NCBI GenBank assembly: GCA_947626415.1
Contig: CANQSA010000002.1
Span: 1-64,000, forward strand
Direction of reading: 5' to 3'
Length of the DNA stretch: 64,000 bases
Source of the DNA: an uncultured Lachnospiraceae bacterium
Lineage (GTDB): Bacteria > Bacillota > Clostridia > Lachnospirales > Lachnospiraceae
The notes under the pieces: generated by a model
What the model was told of the DNA's origin: nothing
The model's database searches: none
The model's input: the letters and a program-made list of their open reading frames with translations, nothing else
Position numbers and translations under genes: made by a program
Shown: positions 1-9,650 of the stretch, one piece after another
Numbering within the stretch: the stretch's first letter is position 1
Layout of the letters: each line of letters opens with the position of its first letter

Positions 1-67
1 ATAATGCTCGATTTACAAGAAATTTTAAAAGGGTGTGGAATTTAATTTTGCACCTGAATTTAAAATT

Positions 68-376
68 TCAAGTCAGCCTTGAAATTCCTTGTCCTTGAAA
101 CTGCGGCAATACGAATAACCGTTTAATACGGTCTCCGTCCAACGTGCCTGTTCCAACTACATCATGCTCATGGACAGCGACATACACTTTTCCTTTTGAA
201 ATATCGGCTGAAATATTCTCTTTACTGTGAAGTTTCAAAAAGAATTTGACCGCTTCATCAGAATAATACTTTTTGTAGATATCTTTAATTGTCATATGAA
301 CCAGTTCATATATATCAAAAAACATATTCATATCTGCTTTAATAACTTTCTGTTTAAATGTCTGTTTTTGTACCAT
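68..376 (-). pseudogene. GNAT-like N-acetyltransferase fragment
   Basis: The 102-residue product resembles the N-terminal part of a GNAT acetyltransferase. A segment VAVHEHDVVGTGTL is followed by RLFVLPQFQGQGI, which matches the beta4 strand and the acetyl-CoA-binding Q-x-x-G-x-G loop. The frame stops seven codons later at SRLT, so the helix and strands that normally complete the fold (some 50 residues) are missing. The remaining bases to the window edge do not restore an obvious GNAT tail in any frame. A GAGGT site lies about 8 bases before the ATG. It is probably a truncated gene; a short natural variant cannot be excluded. Confidence 0.5.
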
Positions 377-572
377 ATACCTTTACCTCACAAATTCCAA
401 TCGTACTATGCTTTGCTCAAGTTTAACATAAAAGTGTAAAAAATTTACGGCAGCTGTGCCCGGCAGCACAACTTATACCCCAAGTGAAAACTTATACCGC
501 AAAGGCGCACTTTTCAATGATTCCTCGGCTTTATATCAAACTCTGTAAGATACTATCAAAAAATTCCAGCCC

Positions 573-800
573 CTAAAACAGCCCCTTTAATTCCTCCAGC
601 AGTTCCAGATCCGACTGCCGCACTTTAATATTGGCGGTTCTGGTTTCTTCGCCCGGTTTTGTAACCGACACTTCAATGACCATATTTTCCTCTAAGCCTT
701 GCGCGTAAACACTCTGTATAAAAGCGATAAACTTCGGATGGTTTTGGGCAAACCTGTCTTTCGCGCTTTTTAATTTCAAAATAGACGTGGGATTCAGCAT
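573..800 (-). CDS. small hypothetical protein
   Basis: A 75-residue protein that I do not recognise by function. It reads as a helical N-terminus (LKLKSAKDRFAQNHPKF) followed by a beta-rich half with alternating charge (MVIEVSVTKPGEETRTANIKV) and an acidic leucine-rich end. There is no signal peptide or membrane segment. A near-perfect AGGAGG site sits 5 bases before the ATG, which supports it as a real gene. It is isolated, with no close co-directional neighbour. Confidence 0.6.
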   Translation of the reverse strand: MLNPTSILKLKSAKDRFAQNHPKFIAFIQSVYAQGLEENMVIEVSVTKPGEETRTANIKVRQSDLELLEELKGLF

Positions 801-960
801 TTCTTCCTCCTGTAAAATTATAATTCTTCCGTTTTAAATGTATTGTATCCTTCGTAATAATAACTATAATCGATTCCCTTCATATAAACCGCACGATCAT
901 TAACGCGGTCAGTCAGAGCATTCTTAAGAATATGCTTAATCTTAATATCCTTAATCAGTG

Positions 961-1066
961 TTGTATGCGCTGGTATACTTTTCCCGTCGGAGGAAATGCA
1001 ACTTACGGTATAGGTGTAGGTTGTTCCGACGCTTCCACTTGGTCAAGGTAACGCTGGTGACCGTAA
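961..1066 (-). repeat. vestigial FnIII repeat copy
   Basis: Read on the minus strand this segment matches the B-type repeat of the 1230-4370 gene: TSVTLT, then GTTYTYTV, then SCISSDGK. The match needs two frame changes. There is one extra A after the TLT codons (ACCAAGTGG against ACCAGCGG) and one missing A in the GGGAAAAG stretch. It is a decayed copy of a repeat unit lying outside the present gene. Confidence 0.75.
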
Positions 1067-1166
1067 AAAGCATAATACATCCTTCGGAAAAGGTCAACCA
1101 AAGTCGGAAACAGAACGAAACAAAATCAACAAATTCCTTGAAGAAAACAACTCAGCAGCAACAGAG

Positions 1167-1203
1167 CAGGAAGCGTCTGCCGTTTTGCTGCAAACGCTTC
1201 CTG
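1167..1203. other. 10-bp hairpin, possible terminator
   Basis: CAGGAAGCGT and ACGCTTCCTG form a perfect inverted repeat around a 17-base loop just downstream of the minus-strand repeat protein gene. No clear U-run follows, so it may be a weak terminator or an RNA-stabilising stem. Confidence 0.4.
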
Positions 1204-1229
1204 TCTAGTTTTAGAAATTTAATTTCTTT

Positions 1230-4200
1230 TTATTGGGCAGTAATTGCGGTACCGGTTTTATCATAGGTACTGGTGTAAGTTTTTCCGTCGGAAGAAATAC
1301 AACGTATCGTGAAGCTGTACTTCGTGCCCTTCTTAGCGCCCTTCCAGGTATAGCTGGTGCTTGTGGTGTCCGTGATTTTTGTCCAGCCGCGAGAACCGGT
1401 CTTGTAAAATACCCGGTATTTTGCAGCTCCCGCTACTTTATTCCAGCTGACCTTAAGACCGCCGTTTACGTTGGTGACTGTAGGTTTCCCGGGAGCTGTG
1501 ATATAGGTAATACTCTTTCCTGTTGTATCGTAAGCGCTGGTATAGGTTTTTCCATCGAAAGAGAGACACCGCACCGTAAAGCTGTATTTGGTGCCGCTTT
1601 TGGCACTCTTCCAGGTGTAGCTGGTGCTTGTAGTATCCGCGATTTTCGTCCAGCCTCCGGAGCCGGTCTTGCAGAATACCCGATATTTTGCAGCGCCCGC
1701 TACTTTACCCCAGCTGATCTTAAGACCGCCGTCCACGTTGGCAACCGTAGATTTTGCGGGTGTCGCCAGCTTGTAAAAAACTCCCTTGCTTCCCGTGGTA
1801 TTATAGGCACTGGTGTATTTTTTCCCGTCGGAGGAAATACAACGTACCGTGTAAGTGTAAGTTTTTCCGATGTTTCCGCTGGTCAAAGTGACGCTGGTGG
1901 CCGTGGTATCTTTCAGCTTGGTCCAGCCTCCGGTTGTTTTGTAGAACAGCCGGTATTTTGCAGCTCCCGCTACTTTATTCCAGCTGATCTTAAGACCACC
2001 GTTTACATTGGCAAATGTGGGTTTGGAGGGTGTCGCCAGCTTGTAGAAAACTCCCTTGCCTCCGGTAGCATCATAACTGCTGGTATACTTTTTCCCATCA
2101 GAGGAAATACACCGCACCGTGTAGGTGTAGGTTTTTCCGATGCTTCCGCTGGTCAAGGTGACACTGGTGGCCGTGGTATCTTTCAGCTTGGTCCAGCCTC
2201 CGGTTGTTTTATAGAACAGCCGGTATTTTGCAGCTCCCGCTACTTTATTCCAGCTGACCTTAAGACCGCCGTTTACATTGGTGACTGTAGGTTTCCCGGG
2301 GGCTGCGATATAGGTAATGCTCTTTCCTGTTGTGTCATAAGCACTGGTATAGGTTTTTCCATCGAAAGAGAGGCACCGCACCGTAAAGCTGTATTTCGTG
2401 CCGCTTTTGGCACTCTTCCAGGTGTAGCTGCTACTTGTAGTATCCGCGATTTTCGTCCAGCCTCCGGAGCCGGTCTTGTAGAATACCCGGTATTTTGCGG
2501 CGCCCGTCACTTTACCCCAGCTGATCTTGACCCCTGTCGCGGTGTTTTCTACGCTGCTCAGCTTCGGCACGCCCATTTCCGCTTCAAATGTAATGTTATT
2601 CTTTTGGGCATAGGTCTGGGCATAAGAACCGGCCACACCATAAATCGTTGCATAGACCACATGGCTGTCGTTACTAACCCAATAATAGCCCGTCCACAAA
2701 ATATCCTCTCCGATCTGCGTCACGCTGGCAGGAATCGTGATTTTCTGCAATTCCGAATTGTAGGCAAAAGCCTCCTTGCCGATACTCTTAACACCGGAAG
2801 CAATATTCACCTCTGCTAATTTGCTGAAGTTTTCAAAAGCATTATCGGAAACAGAAGTAATCCCACTTTTTATGACCAGCTTAGTCACCTGGTCCCTGAG
2901 AGCTTTCCAGGGGCTGAGATCCGATTCATAATAGGAATATCCTCCCTGCGTGGAAGAAACAGGAAATCGGTACCTCGAATTCACCACAGTAATCGCTCCC
3001 GTGCCCGAAATTGTCAACGTGCCGCTTTTATACTCCCAAGTGGCGTTTTCTCCCGCCACACGGTAAGATTTTTTGCTGAAGGCGCCGGTCTGCGCGTTGA
3101 TACTGTAAAAATTCACCATGTTGCCGTTGGAGGCATAATAGACCACTTTAGAATTTTTCACAATGGGTTGACAATCTGAAATGGGAGCCGCCGCCGTAAA
3201 TTCCCCGGTCAATTTTTCTCCGCTGCCATCGACAAACAGATAATGAAGCACCGATCCCGAAAGGGAATCCTCTGAGCTCGCCGCTTTGCTTGTGTTGAAT
3301 TCCTCCCAAGAAATCAAGAACCGGTCATCGTTGATTTTGGTAATTTTAGTTCCCAGGAAACATTTTCCTTCACCGGTATAATTGGTGAGCCATTTTACCT
3401 TGGTGGCACTCTCGGTAAAATCGGCCATGGGAGTGACCGTCAGATAAAGATTATGCGCCATATCGGAAGTAACATTGTCATAATTTTTCTGATCGATGGA
3501 TGTGCCGAGAGACAGTACATTTTTACCAGAGAGGGCCATACCGTCCACACTGGCATAGCACGGAATGGCCCAGGCGGAATCCCGGGAACCTCCGTAATTG
3601 AGAACGGGGATAGAGGCAGAAGCATCCTCATCCCCTGCCCGGTACCGGGAAAGCTTGGTATAGCGAGAGCCCTCGCTCTGCTCCAGCACATAGAGATTGG
3701 AGTCTTTGTTTTTGATATATTGGGCAAAAGAGTGCCACAGATCGGAGGAAACGATCTTCCCGGTCATGGTGGCTTCGTCCACTTCCAGCATCAAAAAGCC
3801 TTGGTGGCCCTGGTTATATTGAGGATCTACATAGCCCTCGTGGCCAGTAACGATATACAGCTTGCCGTTGTATTCCGTCGCTTCCACGCAACCCACATCA
3901 AAGGGATAGCGAACCTGACCGCCGAACAGCTTCGCGTTGCTGGTGATCTTAGCCACGCCCTTCCGATTCCAAGAGGTATCATAGCGGATCACCCGAATGA
4001 CTTCGGCGCTGTCGTTTTCTGCGGTATTATTCTGTCCTTCTACGAGATAATAGGAATCTGAACCTGCGAAAAATCCTCCCCACAGATTCAACTCCATGTC
4101 TAGGGACTTTTTGCTTTGAATCTGAAAGGAATCATCATAATTTTCAACTCGGACTTTGCTGCCATCATAAAACACTCGCATAAAGCCGTTTTTTGTGGCA

Positions 4201-4370
4201 ACAAGCTCAGAGGTGCTGATTGAGTTAACACAAAGGTTATCCTCCCCTGTAGGCAGTAAATCGACGGCGGTATCCGTCCGCAGCGGCGTCGCAGTTAAAT
4301 TTACAGGTGCAAACATTGTAAAAAGCATAACCATTATCAAAAAAACCGATAAACTGGCAAATTTTCTCAT
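1230..4370 (-). CDS. secreted LRR and FnIII-repeat protein
   Basis: A 1046-residue protein that begins with a classical signal peptide (MRKFASLSVFLIMVMLFTMF, cleavage near residue 28), so it is probably exported. Residues of about 30-430 are Trp/Tyr-rich and look like a beta-propeller or solenoid, but I do not recognise a named family. Residues of about 440-590 carry BspA-like leucine-rich repeats (VTKLVIKSGITSVSDNAF; SELQKITIPASVTQIGE). From about 605 to the end there are five units of roughly 88 residues built like fibronectin type III domains (SWNKVAGAAKYRVFYKT core). There is no LPxTG or membrane anchor at the C-terminus. AGGAGG precedes the ATG, and a consensus promoter lies upstream. 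Adhesion or polysaccharide binding is an inference from the domain types. Confidence 0.8.
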   Translation of the reverse strand: MRKFASLSVFLIMVMLFTMFAPVNLTATPLRTDTAVDLLPTGEDNLCVNSISTSELVATKNGFMRVFYDGSKVRVENYDDSFQIQSKKSLDMELNLWGGFFAGSDSYYLVEGQNNTAENDSAEVIRVIRYDTSWNRKGVAKITSNAKLFGGQVRYPFDVGCVEATEYNGKLYIVTGHEGYVDPQYNQGHQGFLMLEVDEATMTGKIVSSDLWHSFAQYIKNKDSNLYVLEQSEGSRYTKLSRYRAGDEDASASIPVLNYGGSRDSAWAIPCYASVDGMALSGKNVLSLGTSIDQKNYDNVTSDMAHNLYLTVTPMADFTESATKVKWLTNYTGEGKCFLGTKITKINDDRFLISWEEFNTSKAASSEDSLSGSVLHYLFVDGSGEKLTGEFTAAAPISDCQPIVKNSKVVYYASNGNMVNFYSINAQTGAFSKKSYRVAGENATWEYKSGTLTISGTGAITVVNSRYRFPVSSTQGGYSYYESDLSPWKALRDQVTKLVIKSGITSVSDNAFENFSKLAEVNIASGVKSIGKEAFAYNSELQKITIPASVTQIGEDILWTGYYWVSNDSHVVYATIYGVAGSYAQTYAQKNNITFEAEMGVPKLSSVENTATGVKISWGKVTGAAKYRVFYKTGSGGWTKIADTTSSSYTWKSAKSGTKYSFTVRCLSFDGKTYTSAYDTTGKSITYIAAPGKPTVTNVNGGLKVSWNKVAGAAKYRLFYKTTGGWTKLKDTTATSVTLTSGSIGKTYTYTVRCISSDGKKYTSSYDATGGKGVFYKLATPSKPTFANVNGGLKISWNKVAGAAKYRLFYKTTGGWTKLKDTTATSVTLTSGNIGKTYTYTVRCISSDGKKYTSAYNTTGSKGVFYKLATPAKSTVANVDGGLKISWGKVAGAAKYRVFCKTGSGGWTKIADTTSTSYTWKSAKSGTKYSFTVRCLSFDGKTYTSAYDTTGKSITYITAPGKPTVTNVNGGLKVSWNKVAGAAKYRVFYKTGSRGWTKITDTTSTSYTWKGAKKGTKYSFTIRCISSDGKTYTSTYDKTGTAITAQ
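1233..2560 (-). repeat. five FnIII-like coding repeats
   Basis: Five tandem units of about 260 bp encode FnIII-like modules. Two subtypes are visible. Type A carries SYTWKSAKSGTKYSFTVRCL, and type B carries SVTLTSGSIGKTYTYTVRCI with an extra GVFYKLATP linker. In protein order they run A-B-B-A-A-prime. The high nucleotide identity between units suggests recent duplication or gene conversion and makes copy-number change likely. Confidence 0.8.
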
Positions 4371-4400
4371 TTCCGATTCCTCCTTCTTCTACTTGAAAAA

Positions 4401-4429
4401 AGTATAATTTATCCATCAGAAAAAGTCAA
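4401..4429 (-). promoter_or_regulatory. sigma-A promoter of repeat protein
   Basis: TTGACT, a 17-base spacer and TATACT on the minus strand, about 30 bases before the ATG at 4370 and upstream of its GGAGG site. Confidence 0.75.
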
Positions 4430-4536
4430 CCAAAAATCAGGAATAGAACAGCCCGGGTGTTTGACAGTTGAATAAGAGGAAAATTGCCTGCAGACCGCAC
4501 AATGCCTGTATTTTTTGTCGAATTTTTTAAAATAAT

Positions 4537-5776
4537 ACGTACTATATGTGTTATAATAGTATCGGGTGATTATTATGTATGCAGCTATTAATGGCGTAGG
4601 CAACAATAAAAGTGTTTATATCATGTATTCTTTCCGCAAGGAAAATGGAAAAACTTCCTCACGTGTTTACCGGAAACTCGGAAGGCTGGATGAACTTCTG
4701 GAACGTTTTTCCAATGATCAGGACCAGCTGATGGCCTGGGCAAAAGAAGAAGCAGCAAAAGACACAGCTGAATTCAACCGGAAAAACGGAACCGTTTCCG
4801 TCTCTTTTTCCAAAGCCGCCTGCATTCCTAAAAACGAAGGACGTTCCTTTAACATCGGCTATCTGTTCCTCCAGCAAGCTCAGCAGCTTTGATTACTGCA
4901 GATCCCTTCTGGAACCGCCAAAGTATGCCCTGCAGAATGTTTACCGGGCCCTTTCCGTGCTGGCAGAAGAATCAGACTTTATCCAGGAAGAACTTTACCG
5001 CTGCTCGAACTTTGTGCATCCCAGAAACGACAGGGTCCTGTACTATGACTGTACGAACTACTATTTCGAGACAGAAGATGAGACCCTGATCATTACCTAT
5101 TCTCCAAAATACAAGGCCTATCAGCAGAAACTCCGCAGCCGGCAGATCGAGCGGGCGGAGAAGATGATCCAGGATCCCGGCCGGAAACGGCGCGGGAAGA
5201 ATCAGAATGACCCGCCCGGTTTATCAAAAGGTCATCCATTACCAACGATGGAGAGATCGCTGAAAAAACGCTCTATGAGCTGGATATGCAGCGCATTGAG
5301 GAAGAAGCCAGGTATGACGGCTTTTACGCCGTTGTGACAAACCTTGAAGGAAATGTAGGGCAGATCCTGAAAATCAACAAACGCAGGTGGGAGATCGAAG
5401 AAAATTTTCAGATCATGAAATCTGAATTTGAGGCAAGACCTGTCTACGTCCGGCGGGACGACCGGATCAAGGCCCATTTCCTAACCTGTTACATCAGCCT
5501 GTTAGTTTATCGTCTTTTGGAAAAAGAGATTGGCTCAGAGTATACATGCGAACAGATCCTGCAGACAATACGCGGCATGAAGATGACACAGCTTTCAAAA
5601 GACAGCGGATATATTCCATCCTATATGAGGACCGATATAACAGACGCCCTCCACAAGGCCTTTGGTTTCCGAACGGACTATGAATTCATCTCCCGATCTT
5701 CCATGCGCAGCATTATCAAAGGAACAAAGAGCACGAAAAAACAAAAGGGAGAAATATAGCACATATCAGTACACAG
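4537..5776 (+). mobile_element. deleted IS1634-type insertion sequence
   Basis: The remnant holds a broken transposase (4575-5759) and imperfect terminal inverted repeats. CGTACTATATGTGTTATA near 4538-4555 matches the reverse complement of 5754-5775 with a one-base gap and two mismatches. The element lies between the promoter of the repeat protein and the 3' end of the ABC exporter operon. It may extend to about 5850, since the sequence after the transposase stop is not explained by the neighbour. Confidence 0.6.
4575..5759 (+). pseudogene. IS1634-family transposase, deleted
   Basis: The fragments together resemble an IS1634/IS4-like DDE transposase (intact members are roughly 550-600 residues). 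An N-terminal piece (YIMYSFRKENGKTSSRVYRK) runs to about 4870. The frame then jumps to LEPPKYALQNVYRALSVLAE, which implies loss of about 60 codons. YYDCTNYYFE joins directly to DETLIITYSPKYK, which suggests that a large central block holding catalytic residues is gone. Another frameshift occurs near 5215, after GKNQNDP. The last piece (5286-5759) has the conserved RRWEIEENFQIMKSEFEARP segment and an intact C-terminus. It cannot make active enzyme. The family is named from recall of related proteins, not a search. Confidence 0.75.
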
Positions 5777-5885
5777 GTAAAAGTGGCCATAAAGCCTATA
5801 AACACGGGATTTATGACCACCTTGCTCCTTATCAAGTGTCAAAGACGGGATCATACCTGCAAATTTTTTCAATTGCAAATGAATG

Positions 5886-7784
5886 CTATGTGTAATACTG
5901 CGCCTGCGCGTTCCACAGCTCATAGTATTTGCCCTGTTCATCCCGCAGCAGCTCCTCATGGCTGCCCCGCTGGATCAGGCGTCCTTCATGGAACACCGCA
6001 ATGTCATCGCAGAACCGGCAGGAAGACAGCCGGTGGGAAATATAGATTGCCGTCTTTTCCCCAACCATAGCGTCAAATCCGGAATAGACTTCATACTCAG
6101 ATAAGGGGTCCAGACTGGCCGTCGGCTCATCTAACAGAACAAACGGAGCGTCTTTATACAATGCTCGCGCCAACGCGATTTTCTGGGCCTCTCCGCCGGA
6201 AATTTCAATACCTTCATCGGAAATATCCTGATACAGATAGGTATCCAGACCATAGGGCAGTTCATTGAGGCGCTCTCCCAGCCCTGCTTTTTCCAGACAT
6301 TCCCGCGCCAGCGCCCGGTCATATTCTAACGATGCGGCCACATTCTGCCCCAACGGCAGTGACAGCAGCTGAAAATCCTGAAATACCACGGAAAATAACC
6401 GGATATATTCTGTCTGACTGAATTTCTTAATATCCACGCCGTTTAACAGAATTTCTCCCTCTTCCGGATCGTATAAGCGGCACAACAGCTTGATCATGGT
6501 CGTCTTACCCGAGCCGTTCATCCCCACAATAGCCAGCCGTTCTCCGATCCGCAGCCGCATGGAAAAATGCCGCAGCGCATACTGTTCATTGCCGGGATAT
6601 CGGAATGAAACATTCCGGAATTCAATCTCATACCTGTGATCGCGCCGTTTTTCAACCGGCAGCTTTCCCTTATACATTTCATCACTGATGTTTAACATTT
6701 CCAATGTGCTGGCATGTTTTCGCGCCGTCAGGGAAAGCGATTTCCATTCCATCTGCAGCCCGACGATACCGTCCAATACATTGGTCATACAGCCCGCGTA
6801 TTTCAATACGTCTCCCGGCGCAAAAGCGCCGGCTATGGCATAGGCGGCGGAAACAAGGAAACCCGTCAGAGTAAGAAAGCTCCGGCTTCCTGTAATCGTC
6901 ATCTCGAGCCGCCCGGCCAGCTTTCCCAATGTGGGCGCCCAGGAAACCAGTTCATCCTGTTTCTTTTCATTGTCTACGGTATAATGCTTCATCAGCTCAT
7001 ATCCGTCATACAGATGAATATCTTTAATATGATGATACGCTCCGCTTATTGCCTGCATTGCCCAGTACCAGGTAAAACTGGCCATTTTTTTCTCTGTTTC
7101 TTCGTCAAATCCTCTTTTTCTTACCCGGTCGCTCCAATCCATCAGCAATTCCTCGTTGTAAGCCGCTTCCCATTTGCTCCGTATATGTATGAACACGGCA
7201 AGCAGCACAAACAGCAAAAGGATTCCCGACCAGAGCCACGGATGAGCGGCGCCAAAGATCCGTTTAAAAAACGGAACCGCGATCACGATGGAACAAAGCA
7301 GGTTTAATACTCCATATACAAGACTGTCAAAGCTCCAGAATACATTATAGATCCCTGCGCCCCAGTTATTATCCTTCGCGATCCGTTCCGACAGTTTTTT
7401 CACATAAGGGCTGTTGATCAGGGAAAAATCCATATTCTGGTATTTGGCGGAACGGTTTAGCCGAAAGGTCCGAGCCACATTTTCCCGCTTCGGCGCCATT
7501 ACTTCATTCCAAAGCACGCTTGCCGCCATACGGAGTACAAATCCCGCCAGGATCAGCAGCAGCGTTGTCCCGATAATTTCTGACGCCGGTTTCCCCGCAT
7601 AAAGCGCATTCAAGATCACAGCCGTAATGATCAGAGACAGATTGGCATGAATGGCATTGATCAGGTGGACCAACGCCGCGATCCCGTAATGAGACGGGTC
7701 GATCTCCCTGGTAATGCGCATAATATTCCGGATATTGTTCCAGTTTTCCCGAAACGAAATCTTACTTGTCAGATCATTCTCCAT
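5886..7784 (-). CDS. ABC exporter, second half-transporter
   Basis: A 632-residue half-transporter: an N-terminal six-helix region (about 35-330) followed by an ATPase domain. The ATPase has Walker A GMNGSGKTT, signature ISGGEAQ, Walker B FVLLDEPTASLD and the ISHRL switch histidine. I place the start at MENDLTSK because AGGAG lies just upstream and the longer open frame begins inside the preceding gene. It overlaps the end of the first half-transporter by 11 bp, so the two are translationally coupled and probably form a heterodimer. The substrate is unknown; an exported peptide or lipid is typical of this class. An IS remnant lies directly downstream, where a terminator would be expected. Confidence 0.9.
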   Translation of the reverse strand: MENDLTSKISFRENWNNIRNIMRITREIDPSHYGIAALVHLINAIHANLSLIITAVILNALYAGKPASEIIGTTLLLILAGFVLRMAASVLWNEVMAPKRENVARTFRLNRSAKYQNMDFSLINSPYVKKLSERIAKDNNWGAGIYNVFWSFDSLVYGVLNLLCSIVIAVPFFKRIFGAAHPWLWSGILLLFVLLAVFIHIRSKWEAAYNEELLMDWSDRVRKRGFDEETEKKMASFTWYWAMQAISGAYHHIKDIHLYDGYELMKHYTVDNEKKQDELVSWAPTLGKLAGRLEMTITGSRSFLTLTGFLVSAAYAIAGAFAPGDVLKYAGCMTNVLDGIVGLQMEWKSLSLTARKHASTLEMLNISDEMYKGKLPVEKRRDHRYEIEFRNVSFRYPGNEQYALRHFSMRLRIGERLAIVGMNGSGKTTMIKLLCRLYDPEEGEILLNGVDIKKFSQTEYIRLFSVVFQDFQLLSLPLGQNVAASLEYDRALARECLEKAGLGERLNELPYGLDTYLYQDISDEGIEISGGEAQKIALARALYKDAPFVLLDEPTASLDPLSEYEVYSGFDAMVGEKTAIYISHRLSSCRFCDDIAVFHEGRLIQRGSHEELLRDEQGKYYELWNAQAQYYT

Positions 7785-9585
7785 CTTTCTCTCCTTTCCC
7801 GGCTTCTTCCCTGTAATAATGCGATTGTACTTCAAACATATGCGCATAGCTTCCGCCCAGCGCCAGCAGCTCTTCATGGGTACCGGACTCTGTGATCTGC
7901 CCGTGCTCCAGAAACAGAATCCGGTCGGAAAACCTGGTGGTCGCCAGACGGTGTGAAATAAATAACGACGTCCTTCCCCTGCTGATCTTTGCGTATTCGT
8001 TGTAAATCTCGCTCTCGGCAATGGGATCAAGCGCGGAAGTGGGTTCATCCAGAATCAGAATATTGGCGTCCTTATAGATTGCCCTTGCCAGCAGCAGCCG
8101 CTGCTGTTCCCCGCCGGACAGTTCCACCGCGTCCTCATATGCCATTCCCTGATAAAATGTATCCAGGGTAATCCCGTTTTTATGAAAGACCGTTTCCAAT
8201 CCTGCTTCCCGCACTGCCTGCCAGGCCCGTTCCCTGTCCGTCTCCTCCAGCCGTTTCAGCGAAATATTGCAGCCAATGGGATAAGGCAGCAGCGCCTTCT
8301 CCTGAAACACCACGGAAAACAGCCGGTATAACGTCTTTTTGGAAACAGTCCGGATATCGACTCCGTTGATAAAGATCTGTCCCGTCGCGGGCTCATACAA
8401 CCCGCAGAGCAGCTTAACCAATGTGGTCTTTCCGGCTCCGTTCACCCCTAAAAGCGCAACCTTTTCTCCCGGATGAATGACCAGATTGAAATGTTCAAAG
8501 ATCTTGCTGTCTCCATAAGAGAAACTCACGTCCCGAAATTCAATCGCTGCCGGCTGTAAAAACAACGCTTCCGGCTCTTCGCCGCTCTCCTCGATCTCCG
8601 GCAGATCCATATAGACGCGGAACGAAGCGGCGTCATAGCCGGCACGTTTCAGATTCGCGTAAATATCCACAATAGAGGTGAGAAATCCCGAAAATCCCGC
8701 GATCGCGCCAAAATAAATGACAAAGCTGCCGGCAGAGATACTGCCGTCTAACACGGCGCAGATCAGATATGCGTAGGCGATTCCATCCCGGATCACACCC
8801 AGCAGAAACTGAAGAAATTCTGAGAGAATGATTTTCCGGTTCTGCCGCTTTTCCAGCCGCATTCTGGCAGCAAATACCAGACGCCGGAAAGACATCAGCC
8901 AGTCATTCATGGCAAATACCCGGTTATCCTTTGCCAGCTCCGTATTCTGGAATGTCGTACTGATATAGTTGATTTCCCGATCCGACTGGGCAAATTCCGC
9001 CCGCAGCGCCTGTTCTCCTCTGATCCGGATCTGCAGAATCCCGTAATTTAAAAGCGACATGCCGATCAGGCCAGCCAGAATCCAGACATTTAACAGACCG
9101 ATCACGGAAGAATACAGAAAAAAACAGGCGGTATTCACTAACAGCTCTCTGGGATAGTCTAAAAAGCGGTAGCTGATGCATGAATCACCCTGGTTAAAGG
9201 TCCGATAGGCCAGTCTTGCCGTTTCTCTGTGCTCTCCGTATTCCACATATTCATAGCGACAGCGCAGCCCCTTCAAAACCATATCCGCAAGAATGAACTG
9301 CCTTAGTTGATTTTCCAGGAAATAGATTCTGCCGTTCATGTAGCCGGCAAGCATATGAAACAGCAGCAGGATTCCGCCCATACCGCCGATCAGCAATAAT
9401 CCCTGATTCAGTTTTCCTGTTTCCACCGCATTCAGCACAACGCCCGGCAGCAGAATTCCTAAAAACGGGTTAAAGATCCCGCAGAAAACCGACGCGATAT
9501 GATAGACGGAAAGCATCGGATATTGCCGGTATGCGTATCGGGCAAAATAAACGGTATTGGATAAAATAGAATATTTTTTCTTCAT
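7774..9585 (-). CDS. ABC exporter, first half-transporter
   Basis: A 603-residue half-transporter. Membrane helices occupy about residues 20-310. The ATPase domain carries Walker A GVNGAGKTT, signature LSGGEQQR, Walker B ILILDEPTSALD and ISHRL. It has no N-terminal C39 peptidase domain, so it is not a self-processing bacteriocin exporter. It heads a two-gene operon with the overlapping second half-transporter. An extended -10 promoter lies about 50 bases upstream and a terminator separates it from the two-component genes. That arrangement resembles exporters controlled by an adjacent LytTR system, which is an inference here. Confidence 0.9.
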   Translation of the reverse strand: MKKKYSILSNTVYFARYAYRQYPMLSVYHIASVFCGIFNPFLGILLPGVVLNAVETGKLNQGLLLIGGMGGILLLFHMLAGYMNGRIYFLENQLRQFILADMVLKGLRCRYEYVEYGEHRETARLAYRTFNQGDSCISYRFLDYPRELLVNTACFFLYSSVIGLLNVWILAGLIGMSLLNYGILQIRIRGEQALRAEFAQSDREINYISTTFQNTELAKDNRVFAMNDWLMSFRRLVFAARMRLEKRQNRKIILSEFLQFLLGVIRDGIAYAYLICAVLDGSISAGSFVIYFGAIAGFSGFLTSIVDIYANLKRAGYDAASFRVYMDLPEIEESGEEPEALFLQPAAIEFRDVSFSYGDSKIFEHFNLVIHPGEKVALLGVNGAGKTTLVKLLCGLYEPATGQIFINGVDIRTVSKKTLYRLFSVVFQEKALLPYPIGCNISLKRLEETDRERAWQAVREAGLETVFHKNGITLDTFYQGMAYEDAVELSGGEQQRLLLARAIYKDANILILDEPTSALDPIAESEIYNEYAKISRGRTSLFISHRLATTRFSDRILFLEHGQITESGTHEELLALGGSYAHMFEVQSHYYREEAGKGEKDGE

Positions 9586-9635
9586 AGTACAGCCTTTCTG
9601 TCTTGATTTTCCGAATCGTTTCTTAACTGGTTCTC

Positions 9636-9644
9636 ATTATAGCA
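9636..9644 (-). promoter_or_regulatory. extended -10 of ABC exporter operon
   Basis: TGCTATAAT on the minus strand, 51-59 bases before the ATG at 9585. No good -35 hexamer is visible, which fits an extended -10 promoter or one needing an activator such as the neighbouring LytTR regulator. Confidence 0.55.
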
Positions 9645-9650
9645 GATCTC

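Larger units (their letters stand above)
801..1229. other. gene-poor spacer with decayed repeat
   Basis: No convincing gene is seen in these 429 bases. The stretch holds a frameshifted remnant of the fibronectin-type repeat found in the adjacent gene (about 961-1066) and a perfect 10-bp inverted repeat (1167-1203). The rest shows only short frames without ribosome binding sites. Confidence 0.6.

Noticed and set aside
1233-2560. Regular repeats resembling a CRISPR-like array
   Set aside because: The units are about 260 bp, in frame, and encode FnIII-like modules; no short repeats with unique spacers and no cas genes.
1233-2819. Long open frame of 528 codons on the plus strand
   Set aside because: It is antisense to the repeat protein. 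The repeated coding sequence keeps the opposite strand open by periodicity; there is no ribosome site and the composition is unnatural.
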